From the NCBI GenBank assembly GCA_027941995.1, contig CP115966.1, positions 2,170,001-2,234,000 on the forward strand: a stretch of 64,000 nt of DNA. The letters run 5' to 3'. The notes under the pieces were generated by a model. That model searched no databases. It was given only the letters and a program-made list of their open reading frames with translations, and had not been told where the DNA came from. Both the position numbers and the translations under genes were made by a program. The stretch comes from Erythrobacteraceae bacterium WH01K. Lineage in GTDB: Bacteria > Pseudomonadota > Alphaproteobacteria > Sphingomonadales > Sphingomonadaceae. Numbering within the stretch: position 1 is the first letter of the stretch; the number at the start of each line of letters is the position of its first letter. Positions 31,510-42,486 of this stretch are shown here, one piece after another.

Positions 31510-31656
31510 AATGGTTTGCCCCCTTGGCAAATCGCGTGGATGGCGTGCACAACATGCCGCCAGTCATGATCGAAAAGCTAGGCGGTCCAGCCTGTCTTCC
31601 GGCTGAACCGCCCGGCCCGGGATTTGCGGGCCGTAATCATCCGGCCTCGCTACCGA

Positions 31657-32244
31657 TCATAGCGGACCGGAAATGCCGCTGTAATCGATGTCGACCACAC
31701 GGCCGCGCTGGATGTCGCAGGTGAACCGGCCGTGGTCCTTGTCGCCGTAACCGCTGCGACCGTATCCGTAGCGATTGCGGTCATAGCGCGAATTGTAGCG
31801 ATAGTTCCGGTCGCGGTAGCCATAGCGGCCACGATAGCTGTCTTCCTCGACCGCGATGCGGCCCTTCACGCGCCAGCCATAGCGCGTATCGTCGACATCC
31901 CTGATGTCGGTCACGCGAACGCCCCTGTATCCATAGCGCCGCGCTTCCTGCGTGGCGGCAGCGACACAGCGCTCCACGGCAGCCCGCGGATTGCCGCGGC
32001 TGCGATAGTAATTGTCACGGTAGCCGCGGTCATAACGATAATCGCCGCGGTAACGGTCACGATCCTTGCCGATCGACGATGCGACAGCGGCAATCCCACC
32101 GAGGATCACGGCCCCTGCAATCACTTCGCCTGCAGAAATGCCGTCATTGTCGTAACGGTCGCGGGCGGATGCCGGGGCTGCAGACGTTACCGCCATCGCG
32201 CCAGCGGCAGCGGTACCGAGCAGGGCTTTGGAAACGGTGTTCAT
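31657..32244 (-). CDS. Secreted Arg/Tyr-rich protein, paralogue 2
   Basis: 195 residues. Signal peptide ending ASA, a hydrophobic Gly/Ala helix (EVIAGAVILGGIAAVASS), then Arg/Asp/Tyr-rich low-complexity sequence (DRDRYRGDYRYDRGYRD). Two Cys segments follow (RCVAAATQEARRYG and RFTCDIQRGRVVDIDYSG). The C-terminal segment aligns by eye with CRIGNDGRIDGIDYG of the neighbouring paralogue. A second Tyr/Arg-rich block (about 130-170) lies inside the Cys-bounded domain. Strong GAGGAG ribosome site before the ATG. Role unknown; surface structure or metal/nucleic acid interaction are guesses. Confidence 0.75.
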   Translation of the reverse strand: MNTVSKALLGTAAAGAMAVTSAAPASARDRYDNDGISAGEVIAGAVILGGIAAVASSIGKDRDRYRGDYRYDRGYRDNYYRSRGNPRAAVERCVAAATQEARRYGYRGVRVTDIRDVDDTRYGWRVKGRIAVEEDSYRGRYGYRDRNYRYNSRYDRNRYGYGRSGYGDKDHGRFTCDIQRGRVVDIDYSGISGPL

Positions 32245-32343
32245 GTCTTGCTCCTCGTAATCAGGCGAAGGCGGAATGCCCTCGACTGATTACGGGTCTA
32301 GCAAGGGCCCGGTGAGGCGAGCCTGAAGCGGGCCGACAGGAGT

Positions 32344-32373
32344 TGTTCATACAAAACGTTACTTTTGTGAACA
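32344..32373. promoter_or_regulatory. AT-rich imperfect palindrome upstream of the RGY-protein genes
   Basis: TGTTCA-N18-TGAACA, with further symmetry inside (CAAAA ... TTTTG). It lies about 100 bp upstream of the 32244 start and 30 bp downstream of the prolyl oligopeptidase stop. It lacks the GC stem of a terminator and so could be an operator for the minus-strand genes to its left. Confidence 0.35.
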
Positions 32374-32401
32374 TTCCTGCGACACCGCGTTACTATTATC
32401 G

Positions 32402-34582
32402 TCAGTCGGCAAACTCCAGTCCGGTGAACCAGCCGAGGAACCCGAGCACGTCGGCCGCTTCCTCGATGGCCTTGTCGGTCGGCTTGCCGCTGCCGTGTCC
32501 GGCGCGAGTCTCGATCCGGATCAGCTGCGGCCTGTCGCCCAGGTCCGCCGCCTGCAGCGCAGCCGTGTACTTGAAGCTGTGCCCCGGGACCACCCGGTCG
32601 TCCGTGTCTGCCGTGGTTACCAGGACAGCCGGATAATCGGTCCCATCCTGAACATTGTGATACGGCGAGTAGGTCATCTGTTTCAGGAAATCGGCTTCCT
32701 TGTTCGGATAGCCGTAATCGTCGACCCAGTAGCGCCCGGCGGTAAAGCGGTCGAAACGGACCATGTCCATCACGCCCACCGCAGGGCTGGCCGCGGCGAA
32801 CAGGTCGGGCCGCTGGTTGGTGACGGCACCCACCAGCAGGCCGCCATTGGAGCCGCCATTGATGGCCAGGCCGCCTTCGGGCGTGATGCCCTGCTCGATC
32901 AGATACTCGCCCGCGGCGATGAAGTCGTCGAACACGTTCTGCTTGTTCTGCAGGCGCCCGCCATCGTGCCACGCCTTGCCGTATTCCCCGCCGCCGCGGA
33001 TATTTGCGACGACATAGGCGCCCCCTGCCTCGACCCAGGCAAGGCGCGACGGGCTGAAGCCCGGGGTCAGCGAGATGTTGAAGCCGCCATAGCCGTACAG
33101 CAGCGTAGGCACGGCCTCGCCGCTTTCGGCCACCTCTTTCGAGCGGACGATGAACATCGGAACCCGCGTGCCGTCCTTGCTTTCGTAGAATTTCTGCTCG
33201 ACCACGAAGGCATCGGGATCGAACGCGACCTCGGGCTGTGCCCAAGGGGTGCTTGCCCCCGTTTCCATGTCGTAGCGATAGATCGCAGCGGGCTGGTTGT
33301 AGCTCGTGAAGTAATAGAACGTCTCGTCGGCGTCGGTATCCCCGCCGAAACCGCCGGCCGATCCGATGCCGGGCAGCGCCACCTCGCGCAGCGGGTTACC
33401 GTCGAGGTCGAAGATGTCGATCTGGCTCTTCGCATCGCGCAGATAGCTGGCCACCAGCTTTCCGCCGACCAGCGACACGCCGCCCAGCGTCTCTTCCGCT
33501 TCGGGGATGACGGTCGTCCATTCCGGCGTCGCCGCCGCGATATCGGTCTTCACGACCTTCTCAAGCGGCGCTCCGTCATTGGTGGTGAAGAAGAAGGTGC
33601 TGCCGGTATTGCCGACATAGGAATAGGAATGCTCGAACCCCGGCACGATGGTGCGCGGCTCGGCATCGGTATCCTCGCGGTCGATCAGCGTCACTTCGTA
33701 GCGATCGTCCGTCCCGCTGGAGCTGGTGACGACGACATAGCGCCCGTCATCGCTGACCTGCGCGATGTGATTGAGTTCCGGCTGGTCGGGCGTTTCGTAG
33801 ACCAGCTCGTCCTGCGCCTGTGCGGTGCCGAGGCGATGGAAATAGACCTTGTGATCGGTGTTGAGCGCCTGGAACGTCTCGCCCTCCCCCGTCGCCGGGA
33901 AACGGCTGTAGTAATAACCGCTGCCGTCCTTCGCCCAGTCGAGCGCGGAGAACTTCACCCATTCCACCGGATCCCCGATCGTAACACCCTCATCCACGTC
34001 CATCACGTGCACGGTGCGCCAGTCGCTGCCGCCGTCCTGGATGGCGTAGAGCAGCTTCGTGCCATCGGGGCTCGGCTCCCATCCGCCCAGCGCGGTCGCA
34101 TCGTCTTCCGACCATTCGTTGGGATCGATCAGGACGCGCGCCTCGCCGTCCAGCCCTTCGCGGACATACAGCACGCTCTGGTTCTGCAAGCCATCATTGC
34201 GGGTGTAGAAATAGCGCCCGCCCTTTTCCTGCGGCAAGCCGAACCGTTCGTAGTCGGTCAGCTCGGTGATGCGCGTCTTCAGCGCCTCGCGGCCGGGGAT
34301 TTGCGCCAGGAAGGCGTCTGTCGCCTCGTTCTGCGCTTCTACCCATGCAGCGACTTCCTCGTCCTCGCGCACGTCGTTTTCCAGCCAGCGATAGGGATCG
34401 GCGACATCCACCCCGAACTGCGTATCGACCACGTCGCCGCGGCGGGTTTCGGGATATTCGGGCACGGTCATGCTGGGCTTGGCTTCCTCGGTCTGGGTGT
34501 GGTCGTGCGCGCCGAGAGCCGTCATCGGCACGGTCAGCGCGAGCAGGCTGGCAGAGCCTGCGAGAATGGTCTTGCGGATCAT
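32402..34582 (-). CDS. Prolyl oligopeptidase family serine peptidase (S9A), exported
   Basis: 726 residues. A signal peptide (LAGSASLLALTVPMTALG) directs it to the periplasm. Residues about 30-430 form the beta-propeller typical of prolyl oligopeptidases, with DPYRWLEN near the start. The alpha/beta-hydrolase domain holds Ser578 in GGSNGG, Asp662 in TDDRVVPGHS and His696 in GHGSGKP, with YGYGGFNISLTP forming the oxyanion area. It cleaves peptides after proline; substrates are unknown. Cytosolic homologues lack the signal, so this copy probably degrades imported or host-derived peptides. Confidence 0.93.
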   Translation of the reverse strand: MIRKTILAGSASLLALTVPMTALGAHDHTQTEEAKPSMTVPEYPETRRGDVVDTQFGVDVADPYRWLENDVREDEEVAAWVEAQNEATDAFLAQIPGREALKTRITELTDYERFGLPQEKGGRYFYTRNDGLQNQSVLYVREGLDGEARVLIDPNEWSEDDATALGGWEPSPDGTKLLYAIQDGGSDWRTVHVMDVDEGVTIGDPVEWVKFSALDWAKDGSGYYYSRFPATGEGETFQALNTDHKVYFHRLGTAQAQDELVYETPDQPELNHIAQVSDDGRYVVVTSSSGTDDRYEVTLIDREDTDAEPRTIVPGFEHSYSYVGNTGSTFFFTTNDGAPLEKVVKTDIAAATPEWTTVIPEAEETLGGVSLVGGKLVASYLRDAKSQIDIFDLDGNPLREVALPGIGSAGGFGGDTDADETFYYFTSYNQPAAIYRYDMETGASTPWAQPEVAFDPDAFVVEQKFYESKDGTRVPMFIVRSKEVAESGEAVPTLLYGYGGFNISLTPGFSPSRLAWVEAGGAYVVANIRGGGEYGKAWHDGGRLQNKQNVFDDFIAAGEYLIEQGITPEGGLAINGGSNGGLLVGAVTNQRPDLFAAASPAVGVMDMVRFDRFTAGRYWVDDYGYPNKEADFLKQMTYSPYHNVQDGTDYPAVLVTTADTDDRVVPGHSFKYTAALQAADLGDRPQLIRIETRAGHGSGKPTDKAIEEAADVLGFLGWFTGLEFAD

Positions 34583-34646
34583 GGAAGGGGCAACCTCTCG
34601 TTACATGTTCTGTGTGGTATTGGATGTAGCCACCGGGCGGCGGCGT

Positions 34647-36017
34647 TCAATCCTCCAGCGCGGCCAGCACGTCGCGGGTGAAGGCGGCGATGTCGAACCC
34701 GCCCTGCCCGGCCGGATCCTCGCCCCGCCGCACGATGACGACATCGCGGCTGGGCACGACGACGACGAACTGTCCGCGATTGCCCATGGCGGCGTAGGTA
34801 TCGGGCGGAACGCCCTCGCTCGCATTCAGCAGCCACCAGCCCGCGCCATAGCCGAACGGGCGCCCCTCCGGCTGCGGGCCGGCGGGGGAGGAGACGTAGT
34901 CAGTCCAGCCTTCGGGCAGGATGCGCTCTCCCGATGGCAGAACGCCACCGTCCAAGTGCAGTTGTCCCAGCCGCGCCAGATCGCGCGCGGTGGACCAGAC
35001 CTGGCTCGACAAGATGTAATCGCCCTCCGCATCGCGCTCCGCAATCGTCGAATTCATGCCGAGCGCCGGGAAAAACGCATCGAAACCTGGCTGGTCCCGG
35101 AAGCTGGCGAGTGCGCCTATGGCCATCAGCGTATCGTTGTTGGCATAGCGATAGACCGTGCCCGGCGGGTGGATCAGCGGCCAGTGCGCCGCCGTTTCCG
35201 CCACCAGGCTGCCACCGAAATAGAGCGGGTCGGTCCGGTTCCCGGGCGTATCGGAATACCGGCCCGATGCCATGCGGAGCAGGTGGTCGACCGTGATAGC
35301 ACGGCGGGGATCGTCGTCGGCCTCCCCCAGCCCCGCGCTATCGGCGGTATTTATCAAGCCGCCCTGCTGGAAACCACCGATGATGGTCGCGGCAATGCTC
35401 TTGGCGACGGACCAGGTGCGCTGGGGCACGCGGGGCCCATGATCGGGCCCATAAGCTTCGCTCGCCAGTTCGCCGCGCTGGAGGACAACGGCTGCGGTCG
35501 TGCGTGCGCCTTCGCCGTAGACCGGATCGAAAGCGGTCCGCGCCAGCGCTTCGCCCCGGGTCGCCGCTACACCGTCGAAATCATCACTGCGGTCGATCTC
35601 GGTCGATGACTCGAACCGGTCGAGACCGCCGGGAACTGCGCTGCCGACAGGCAGGTCGATGCACCCCTTGTCCGGTATGTGCAGCGCGATGCGCGGCGGC
35701 ATGTCCTGCGCAAACGGCACGGTCACGTGGTCAATCACACCATCAGCGCCGCGCTCTATGGTAGCGGTGAGATCGGCGAGGATGGGATCCAGCTTGGGGT
35801 AAATACCGGACAGCTCGTAACGCTCGACGCTCTCTGCGCTTCGCCGTGCGCCGAACAGTTCCGCATGCCCGATCGCGCTGCACAGCATCAGCGCCTTGTA
35901 CCCTGCCGCCAGGGCCCGGTCGTAGCGGGCATCCAGCCTTTCCTGTGCATCCTGTGCAGCAGCGGGAGAAGCGGCGAGGAGCAGCGCGGCAGCGCTGGCA
36001 ATGGTCGTGCGGATCAT
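34647..36017 (-). CDS. Serine hydrolase of the beta-lactamase/penicillin-binding fold, exported
   Basis: 456 residues with a signal peptide ending AAAQ. The active-site Ser203-x-x-Lys206 is seen in TWSVAKS, and the Tyr of YRYANND provides the second motif (YxN). The third motif would be expected near GNRGQFVVV, where a Lys-Thr-Gly is replaced, as in esterases of class C fold. Such proteins act as esterases, D-aminopeptidases or beta-lactamase relatives; antibiotic hydrolysis is not implied. About 180 residues before the active-site region form an extra domain. The ATG lies just beyond the rplQ terminator with no strong ribosome site, so expression may be low. Confidence 0.85.
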   Translation of the reverse strand: MIRTTIASAAALLLAASPAAAQDAQERLDARYDRALAAGYKALMLCSAIGHAELFGARRSAESVERYELSGIYPKLDPILADLTATIERGADGVIDHVTVPFAQDMPPRIALHIPDKGCIDLPVGSAVPGGLDRFESSTEIDRSDDFDGVAATRGEALARTAFDPVYGEGARTTAAVVLQRGELASEAYGPDHGPRVPQRTWSVAKSIAATIIGGFQQGGLINTADSAGLGEADDDPRRAITVDHLLRMASGRYSDTPGNRTDPLYFGGSLVAETAAHWPLIHPPGTVYRYANNDTLMAIGALASFRDQPGFDAFFPALGMNSTIAERDAEGDYILSSQVWSTARDLARLGQLHLDGGVLPSGERILPEGWTDYVSSPAGPQPEGRPFGYGAGWWLLNASEGVPPDTYAAMGNRGQFVVVVPSRDVVIVRRGEDPAGQGGFDIAAFTRDVLAALED

Positions 36018-36042
36018 GGCAGCGGACCCTAGCTGCGCCCGG

Positions 36043-36085
36043 AAAAAAGGAAAGGGCCGCCGGATTGTCTCCGGCGGCCCTTTCC
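36043..36085 (-). terminator. Intrinsic terminator after rplQ (end of alpha operon)
   Basis: On the minus strand a perfect 15-bp stem (GGAAAGGGCCGCCGG / CCGGCGGCCCTTTCC, loop 7 nt) is followed by TTTTTT. This is a classic rho-independent terminator 23 bp after the rplQ stop. It closes the long ribosomal transcription unit. Confidence 0.9.
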
Positions 36086-36108
36086 CGTTTTCGTCTCGAA
36101 GGCGCGGC

Positions 36109-36531
36109 TTACGCGTCTTCGTATTCGTCGTCCTCGGTCATGACCGGGCCGCTGTCCCGGCCCTTCGCGTCTTCGTCGCGGTCGACCAGTTCGATCACCG
36201 CCATCTGCGAGGCGTCACTGGCGCGGTAGCCGGCCTTGATGATGCGCGTGTAACCGCCGTCACGGTCGGAATAACGCTCTGTTAGGACGTCGAACAGCTT
36301 CTTCAGCTGCGTCTCGTCGAGCAGCTTGCTCTGTGCAAGACGGCGGTTCGACAGGCCACCACGCTTTGCCAGCGTGATCAGCTTCTCGACATAGGGACGC
36401 AGTTCCTTCGCCTTTGGCAGCGTGGTGACGATCTGTTCGTGCTTGATCAGCGCGGCAGCCATGTTGCGAAACAGGGCCTTGCGGTGGCCCGACTTGCGCG
36501 AAAGCTTGCGCTGGGAAATCTTGTGACGCAT
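36109..36531 (-). CDS. rplQ: Large subunit ribosomal protein bL17
   Basis: 140 residues. The family start [24 protein letters not shown] (given here only as its first and key parts: [10 protein letters not shown]) and [10 protein letters not shown] are diagnostic. It lies around the exit tunnel of the 50S subunit. The C terminus has an acidic tail (EDDEYEDA) beyond the usual length. Last gene of the alpha operon, downstream of rpoA. Confidence 0.97.
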   Translation of the reverse strand: MRHKISQRKLSRKSGHRKALFRNMAAALIKHEQIVTTLPKAKELRPYVEKLITLAKRGGLSNRRLAQSKLLDETQLKKLFDVLTERYSDRDGGYTRIIKAGYRASDASQMAVIELVDRDEDAKGRDSGPVMTEDDEYEDA

Positions 36532-36621
36532 TTCATTCTACTCCGTTCGTAAGGGGCCCGTATGAGGTAGCCCGGTACGGGCCGGAATTTCGGGTCCGGC
36601 CCATTCCCGTAAGCGAGGGTG

Positions 36622-37677
36622 TCAGCCCAGCAGCTCCTGTTCGAGCTTCTTGGCCATTTCCTCGATGTTCTCGGGCGGCCATCCAGGGATGTCCATGCCG
36701 AGGCGCAGGCCCATGCTGGACAGCACTTCCTTGATCTCGTTGAGCGACTTGCGGCCGAAATTCGGCGTGCGCAGCATCTCGGCTTCGGTCTTCTGGACCA
36801 GATCGCCGATATAGATGATGTTGTCGTTCTTGAGGCAGTTGGCGCTGCGGACCGACAGTTCCAGTTCGTCGACCTTCTTAAGAAGGTAGCGGTTGAGCTG
36901 GTTGGCGTCCGATTCCTGCGGCTCAGCCGCGACGCCGATCATGGCGCTGGACGGCTGCGGAATGCCTTCCTCGAAGTGGACGAACAGCGTCAGCTGGTCC
37001 TGCAGGATGCGCGCGGCATAGGCCACGGCATCTTCCGGAGCGACCGTACCGTCGGTCTCGACGTTCAGGCTCAGCTTGTCGAAGTCCAGTTCCTGGCCGA
37101 CGCGGGCCTTCTCGACCTTGTAGCTGACCTGGCGGACCGGCGAATACAGGCTGTCGACCGGGATCAGGCCGATCGGCGCATCGGCCGGGCGGTTCTGCAC
37201 CGCAGGCACGTAGCCGCTGCCGACATCCGCCGTCAGTTCCATGTTGAGGTTCGCACCTTCGTCGAGGTGGCAGATCACGAGATCCTTGTTCATGATCTCG
37301 ATATCGCCCGACACGGCGATGTCGCCGGCGGTGACTTCACCCGGGCCGGTTGCGGAAAGCTGCAGGCGCTTGGGACCTTCGCCTTCCATCTTGAGGGCGA
37401 TCTGCTTCACGTTCAGGACGATGTCGGTGACGTCTTCCCGCACGCCGGCAAGGCTGCTGAATTCGTGGAGGACGTTCTCGATCTTGATCGAGGTGATGGC
37501 TGCGCCCTGGAGGGAGGAGAGCAGGACGCGGCGCAGCGCATTGCCCAGCGTCAGGCCGAAACCGCGCTCGAGCGGTTCGGCGATGAAGGTGGCCTTGCGC
37601 TTCTTGTCGCCGCCTTCCTTGATTTCGAGCTGGTTGGGTTTCTTCAGTTCCTGCCAGTTCTTGGTATTGACGGACAT
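36622..37677 (-). CDS. rpoA: RNA polymerase alpha subunit
   Basis: 351 residues. The N-terminal assembly domain (about 1-235) includes [21 protein letters not shown], the dimer and core-binding signature. The C-terminal domain (about 255-325) has [18 protein letters not shown] and [10 protein letters not shown], which contact UP elements and activators. It is 10-20 residues longer than the E. coli subunit, with the extension at the C terminus ([15 protein letters not shown]). Order rpsM-rpsK-rpoA-rplQ is the alpha operon without rpsD, which is elsewhere, as is usual in this class. Confidence 0.99.
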   Translation of the reverse strand: MSVNTKNWQELKKPNQLEIKEGGDKKRKATFIAEPLERGFGLTLGNALRRVLLSSLQGAAITSIKIENVLHEFSSLAGVREDVTDIVLNVKQIALKMEGEGPKRLQLSATGPGEVTAGDIAVSGDIEIMNKDLVICHLDEGANLNMELTADVGSGYVPAVQNRPADAPIGLIPVDSLYSPVRQVSYKVEKARVGQELDFDKLSLNVETDGTVAPEDAVAYAARILQDQLTLFVHFEEGIPQPSSAMIGVAAEPQESDANQLNRYLLKKVDELELSVRSANCLKNDNIIYIGDLVQKTEAEMLRTPNFGRKSLNEIKEVLSSMGLRLGMDIPGWPPENIEEMAKKLEQELLG

Positions 37678-37799
37678 GGATTTCCCCTATTTCGCCATTG
37701 GGCGTTCGGATGCGGGTCAGACCGGAGCGCTGCGGGAGGCGCGTCCGGTCCGTCAGGTGTTGGCGGCGGCCCCGCGAAGGGCCGCCGGACAAGTGCGGA

Positions 37800-38189
37800 T
37801 CAGACGCGGCGCCGCTTGGATGGCCGCACGCCGTTGTGCGGGATCGGCGTGACGTCGCGAATGGAAGTAATGGTGAAACCGACAGCTGCAAGACCGCGCA
37901 GCGCGCTCTCGCGGCCCGAACCCGGGCCCTTCACTTCGACTTCCAGCGTGCGGACGCCGTGTTCGGCGGCCTTCTTGCCGGCATCGTCCGCGGCAACCTG
38001 GGCGGCGTAGGGCGTCGACTTGCGGCTGCCCTTGAAGCCCATCATGCCGGCGCTGGACCAGCTGATCGCATTGCCCTGCGCGTCGGTGATGGTGATCATG
38101 GTGTTGTTGAAACTGGCGTTGATGTGCGCAACGCCGCTGGAAATGTTTTTCCGCTCGCGTTTCCTGATGCGGCCTGGTTCGCGTGCCAT
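37800..38189 (-). CDS. rpsK: Small subunit ribosomal protein uS11
   Basis: 129 residues. [20 protein letters not shown] and the end [13 protein letters not shown] identify uS11, which lies in the platform of the 30S subunit near the Shine-Dalgarno helix. Start ATG 38189; 50 bp separates it from rpsM. Confidence 0.98.
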   Translation of the reverse strand: MAREPGRIRKRERKNISSGVAHINASFNNTMITITDAQGNAISWSSAGMMGFKGSRKSTPYAAQVAADDAGKKAAEHGVRTLEVEVKGPGSGRESALRGLAAVGFTITSIRDVTPIPHNGVRPSKRRRV

Positions 38190-38240
38190 TGTGTGTCGTT
38201 CCTCGTATTCGGGTAGCTGGTAAGAAAGGCGCGGTCGCGC

Positions 38241-38609
38241 TTACTTCTTCTTGCCTGCGATCGGCTTCGCCTTGCCCTTGCGGGTGCGGGCGTTGGTGTG
38301 GGTGCGCTGGCCGCGAACGGGCAGGCCGTTACGGTGGCGCAGGCCGCGATAGGACCGCAGGTCCATCAGGCGCTTGATGTTCATCGCCGTGTTGCGGCGA
38401 AGGTCACCCTCGACCTGGTAGTCGGCGTCGATCGTTTCACGGATCTGCAGGATTTCCGCGTCGGTCAGGTCCTGAACGCGGACCTTGTGATCGATACCCA
38501 GCTTGTCGGCGATTTCCACGGCGGTCGTGCGACCGATTCCATGGATGTAGGTCAGCGCGATGATCACGCGCTTGTTGGTGGGGATGTTTACCCCGGCAAT
38601 ACGAGCCAC
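38241..38609 (-). CDS. rpsM: Small subunit ribosomal protein uS13
   Basis: 122 residues. Starts [20 protein letters not shown] with [10 protein letters not shown] and ends [17 protein letters not shown], diagnostic of uS13 in the 30S head, contacting the P-site tRNA and the intersubunit bridge. First gene of the alpha operon here, with a 335-bp upstream gap that probably carries a promoter. Confidence 0.98.
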   Translation of the reverse strand: MARIAGVNIPTNKRVIIALTYIHGIGRTTAVEIADKLGIDHKVRVQDLTDAEILQIRETIDADYQVEGDLRRNTAMNIKRLMDLRSYRGLRHRNGLPVRGQRTHTNARTRKGKAKPIAGKKK

Positions 38610-38944
38610 TTAATTCTCCATGCTCCACAAGGACTTGGCAGATGCCTGAACGCCCTTATCTCATCGCTACAATTCAATCCGGCAGAAATGGTGGATTCCC
38701 GAAATGGAAAAAGCCCGGATTGGCACGCGACGAATCGACGACCGACCGGACAACCCAACATTTTTGTCGAATGACGAGGGCGCTTAAGGCGATTCCGACG
38801 TAACGTCAACAGCCAGCGCACCCTGAAAACGCGAGCACCGATATGGGTGCCGCGCGCAAGGCTCCAAGTTCGTGACATTCTCTAACCGCCCTGCCCGGCC
38901 CTGTCAAAACAGCCCGCCGCGAAACGCCCGCGATCGGGCCGAGA
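38610..38944 (-). promoter_or_regulatory. Upstream region of rpsM with a possible promoter
   Basis: 335 bp with no gene. On the minus strand TTGACG (38804-38809) is followed after 17 bp by TAAGCG (38781-38786), a fair -35 but weak -10. If real, the alpha operon has its own promoter separate from spc, made necessary by the intervening SRPBCC gene. No terminator-type hairpin for the SRPBCC gene was recognised. Confidence 0.35.
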
Positions 38945-39703
38945 TCAGTCCTCCAGTTCCGCCGCCAGCGCATCGAGCGCTTCGGCGACATCTTCTGCGC
39001 TGGTAGCGGGTGCGGGCGGGTCCTGCGTGGCGGCAGGCTCGTCGGCACTGCCTTCCTCGTCATCCGCCGCGGCCTCGTCCCCGGGTGCCGTATCTTCGTC
39101 ATCCGGCACGGCTTCTTCGCTATCGCCCCCTGCCCCTACCGGTCCGCCAAACCGGGCCGCCAGTCCGGCGAGCTGCTGGTTCATGACACCATCGACAGCT
39201 TTCGCGATGACCGGAACTTCGTAACGCATGTGGCCGCCGACGACATATTCCCACAAAATGCGAGTGGTGCCATCCACCGGCTTCAGCGTGATCGTCAGGA
39301 CGCCATCGGCAGGCTCCCCTTGCAAGGGCCCCAGCCCGCCCCGCATGCGAAGGACCTTGCGCGGAAAGGACTGGACCACGCTCATGTGGCGTACGCTGCC
39401 TTCCAGTCCGATCGCCCCGTCTTCCTCGCTGGCAGGAATACGCTCGCAGAAGCAGCCTCCGGCCTGCGGCTCCAACGTCATGTTAGAAGCATCGCCCGAC
39501 CAGGTATGGGCATCGTTCCACCAGCCCCCGGGGGAGATGAGCGCCAGCCAGATCGCCTGCGTATCGGCCTCGACCACGACGCCGGCGCGCGTGGTGAAGC
39601 CGCTGTCCGATGCCTCGACGACCTCGGCATGGGCCGGCGCGGAAAGCGCGGCGACGGCCAGTGAAATTGCCGCCGGAAAATATTTGAATGTCATCGGTCC
39701 CAT
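38945..39703 (-). CDS. Secreted SRPBCC (START/AHSA1-like) protein
   Basis: 252 residues from the ATG at 39701-39703, preceded by GAGGG at a spacing of 5; an ATG nine bases further in is the alternative. A signal peptide ends in APAHA. The mature domain (about 25-175) has features of the polyketide-cyclase/AHSA1 fold: ADTQAIWLALISPGGWW near its start, SVVQSFPRKVLRMRGGLGPLQ, and DGTTRILWEYVVGGH. The last 70 residues are acidic low complexity (DDEDTAPGDEAAADDEEG). Such proteins bind hydrophobic ligands; the substrate here is unknown. Its place between adk and rpsM breaks the usual spc-alpha gene order. Confidence 0.8.
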   Translation of the reverse strand: MGPMTFKYFPAAISLAVAALSAPAHAEVVEASDSGFTTRAGVVVEADTQAIWLALISPGGWWNDAHTWSGDASNMTLEPQAGGCFCERIPASEEDGAIGLEGSVRHMSVVQSFPRKVLRMRGGLGPLQGEPADGVLTITLKPVDGTTRILWEYVVGGHMRYEVPVIAKAVDGVMNQQLAGLAARFGGPVGAGGDSEEAVPDDEDTAPGDEAAADDEEGSADEPAATQDPPAPATSAEDVAEALDALAAELED

Positions 39704-39754
39704 GACCTCCCTCTTCCCACCGGTTATCGCAAGCCGGCGGGACAAGGAAGGGCC

Positions 39755-40399
39755 TTAGGTAAGCAGCGCGTCGATCGCGTGGCTGACGTCCTCGATGGAG
39801 GCCATACCATCGACCCGTGCAACCAGGTCCTGCGCCTCGTAATGCGGCAGGATCGGCTGCGTCTTCGCGCGGTATTCCTGCATCCGCGTGCGAACCGTTT
39901 CCTCGTTATCGTCCGGGCGGCGCTTGAACTCGGTCGAACCGCACTGGTCGCACACGCCGTCCGTTTTCGGCGGGTTTGCCGTGTCGTGATAGAGCGTCCC
40001 GCATTCGGCGCAGGAGAACCGGCCCGTAATGCGTTCAACCAGAGCATCCTCGTCCACACCGAGCTCGATCACCCGCGTAAGGGATCGGCCATGCTTGGCG
40101 AGCAGACCGTCAAGCTGTTCAGCCTGTGCCTGCGTCCGCGGATAGCCGTCGAAGATCACGCCGGTTTCCGGCGCAAGCGCAGTCAGTTCCGCGTCGATCA
40201 GTTCCGATACGATGTCGTCCGACACCAACTCGCCGCGATCCATGACGACCTTCGCCTTCCGACCGACAGGCGTCTGGGCCTTGACCGCAGCGCGCAGCAT
40301 GTCGCCGGTCGACAGCTGGCGCATGCCGTGATGTTCCACCATGCGATGCGCCTGCGTGCCCTTGCCAGCACCCGGAGGACCGAGAAGAATGATATTCAC
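39755..40399 (-). CDS. adk: Adenylate kinase
   Basis: 214 residues. The P-loop GPPGAGKGTQ is at 7-16, and FDGYPRTQAQAEQL lies mid-protein. The LID has four cysteines (CAEC and CDQC), so this is the zinc-containing long form. It converts ATP plus AMP to two ADP. Placement after secY is the normal spc-operon order. Confidence 0.98.
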   Translation of the reverse strand: MNIILLGPPGAGKGTQAHRMVEHHGMRQLSTGDMLRAAVKAQTPVGRKAKVVMDRGELVSDDIVSELIDAELTALAPETGVIFDGYPRTQAQAEQLDGLLAKHGRSLTRVIELGVDEDALVERITGRFSCAECGTLYHDTANPPKTDGVCDQCGSTEFKRRPDDNEETVRTRMQEYRAKTQPILPHYEAQDLVARVDGMASIEDVSHAIDALLT

Positions 40400-40449
40400 G
40401 CCTTAGAATCCCCCATCGAAACTGAATGACTGGCCAGCAACGGCATCGC

Positions 40450-41814
<1,365 letters not shown>

Positions 41815-41921
41815 CGGAACGTCTTGTATCCTGAACTATCGCCGGTCCCTCCCGGCCTTGCGGGACAGGACATAGGGAGCGGCGGGCCCGATGTCGAACC
41901 CGCCGCCCTCGATTTTGTCGA

Positions 41922-42464
41922 TTATTTGGCTTTCTTGGACTTGTCCGCAGCCGTGCCGGTCTTCGTCTCGGCCTTGCTCGGCTTGGCCGAGGGAGTCTTC
42001 ACCTCGACGACCTCGACACTGCCACCGGCCTTTTCGACCGCAGCGGTTGCGCCCTTGGACGCACCGGCGACGACCAGCTTGACCTTGGACGTGATCTCGC
42101 CCTTGCCCAGAAGGCGTACGCCGTCCTTGCCGCCACGGGCCAGGCCGGCAGCCTTCAGTGCCGCGTGATCGATATCCTTCTTGGCGTCGAGCTTCTTCGC
42201 GTCGATGAACTTCTGGATCATGCCCAGGTTCACTTCGGCGAAATCCTTGCCGAACGGGTTGTTGAACCCGCGCTTCGGCAGCCGCATGTGAAGCGGCATC
42301 TGGCCGCCTTCGAAGCCCTTGATCGCGACGCCCGAACGGCTCTTCTGGCCCTTCTGGCCGCGAGCCGCGGTCTTGCCCTTGCCAGAGCCGATACCGCGAC
42401 CAACGCGGATACGGTTCTTGCGGGCACCGGGATTGTCACGGATATCGTTGAGTTTCATAGTCAT
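41922..42464 (-). CDS. rplO: Large subunit ribosomal protein uL15
   Basis: 180 residues, longer than the usual 145-150. [22 protein letters not shown] and [16 protein letters not shown] (key parts) identify uL15. The C-terminal 35 residues ([12 protein letters not shown]... to KSKKAK) are a Lys/Thr-rich tail not found in E. coli. It is an assembly protein of the 50S subunit. Confidence 0.97.
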   Translation of the reverse strand: MTMKLNDIRDNPGARKNRIRVGRGIGSGKGKTAARGQKGQKSRSGVAIKGFEGGQMPLHMRLPKRGFNNPFGKDFAEVNLGMIQKFIDAKKLDAKKDIDHAALKAAGLARGGKDGVRLLGKGEITSKVKLVVAGASKGATAAVEKAGGSVEVVEVKTPSAKPSKAETKTGTAADKSKKAK

Positions 42465-42486
42465 GTCTGCACTCGCTTTCGCTTTT

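Noticed and set aside
34647-36017. Calling the SxxK hydrolase an antibiotic-resistance beta-lactamase
   Set aside because: The fold and Ser-x-x-Lys are shared with esterases and peptidases, the KTG motif is not clear, and there is an extra N-terminal domain.
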